DNA of 5,840 nucleotides from Desulfobacteraceae bacterium. GTDB lineage: Bacteria > Desulfobacterota > Desulfobacteria > Desulfobacterales > SURF-7. Under the pieces are notes generated by a model. It was not told the DNA's origin. It did not search any database and saw nothing but the letters and a program-made list of their open reading frames with translations. The stretch spans positions 1-5,840 of the forward strand of contig JAUXBD010000116.1 of assembly GCA_030619585.1 (NCBI GenBank), in the 5' to 3' direction. The translations under genes were made by a program, and so were the position numbers. Shown piece after piece: positions 5,598 to 5,840 of the stretch; the first letter of the stretch is position 1; each line of letters begins with the position of its first letter.

Positions 5598-5840
5598 GCC
5601 TTCACTTCGAGTAAAACAAGAAGAGAAGGCTGCCGCGCCGGAGCTTTAGCGAAGGCGGGCCATCCAGTCTATAGCACCTCGAAGTTACGGCTCGGTATGC
5701 CAGCCCAAATAAGCCAAAATCCATGGGAATTTATATTGAGATGCTTTCGGGTTTTTTGTTTTTTTCGCTCATATTCAATTGTCGATCAGAATATCCCTTA
5801 TTGGAAACAACGAATTTGCAAGTCGCAAAAGCCATATTAA
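5598..5840. other. Non-coding structured tail after the tRNA, no convincing gene
   Basis: A hairpin begins at the last base of the tRNA: 5597-5607 pairs with 5621-5631 (11 positions, one mismatch, 13-nt loop). An 8-bp inverted repeat (acttcgag 5604-5611 with ctcgaagt 5678-5685) overlaps it. The remaining ~150 bp become T-rich (two T6 runs at about 5753-5766) without a strong stem in front. A frame open to 5838-5840 starts inside the tRNA and has low-complexity, family-free content, so it is not called. Around 5725-5755 a WEFILRC-like translation faintly recalls the start of GIY-YIG nucleases. Confidence 0.45.

Noticed and set aside
5547..5840. 97-residue open frame on the + strand ending at the window edge
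   Set aside because: It starts inside the tRNA, reads through its hairpin-rich flank, has no recognisable domain over most of its length and no ribosome-binding site. Only the short WEFILRC stretch is of any interest.

Overview
The window looks like a chromosomal stretch from a Gram-negative, moderately AT-rich bacterium, most likely a sulfate-reducer-type deltaproteobacterium (Desulfobacterota). The grounds are a tol-pal tail (pal, cpoB/ybgF), a ruvC-ruvA-ruvB operon, protein sequences of deltaproteobacterial flavour, and intergenic imperfect-palindromic repeats. The taxonomic call is inferred from family resemblance; no search was run.

Layout, left to right. The 3' end of pal (peptidoglycan-associated lipoprotein) runs in from the left edge and is followed by a strong intrinsic terminator. 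Next comes a ~135-bp repeat with terminal inverted repeats and two internal hairpins (478-612). Then cpoB/ybgF (641-1492) encodes a predicted lipoprotein with a coiled coil and three TPR repeats. The Holliday-junction genes ruvC, ruvA and ruvB (1527-3689) follow; ruvC and ruvA overlap by 4 bp and ruvB starts just after ruvA. A pair of opposed 9-bp repeat arrays begins inside the ruvB stop codon and can fold into a ~33-bp stem (3682-3789). After it lies a wrecked S-adenosyl-L-methionine hydroxide adenosyltransferase (DUF62) gene (3801-3964), in which only the first ~29 codons and the last ~22 survive, fused out of frame. A second, inverted, truncated and mosaic copy of the repeat (3971-4094) precedes a 12-TM major facilitator superfamily transporter (4179-5345), which has a candidate promoter at the repeat's edge. 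The last part holds a CAT-anticodon tRNA with encoded CCA (5521-5597), most likely elongator Met, and 243 bp of structured sequence without a convincing gene.

How the genes work together. Pal and CpoB belong to the envelope-constriction (Tol-Pal) machinery and would normally sit next to each other; here a terminator and a repeat element separate them, so cpoB probably needs its own promoter or is read with ruvCAB. RuvA and RuvB form the branch-migration motor and RuvC is the resolvase, so the three genes make one functional unit. The MFS gene appears to be its own transcription unit. I see no CRISPR array, no transposase, no phage gene and no obvious new multi-gene system. What is notable is intergenic: the two related repeat copies with a compensatory stem change, the opposed 9-mer arrays, and the internal-deletion pseudogene.
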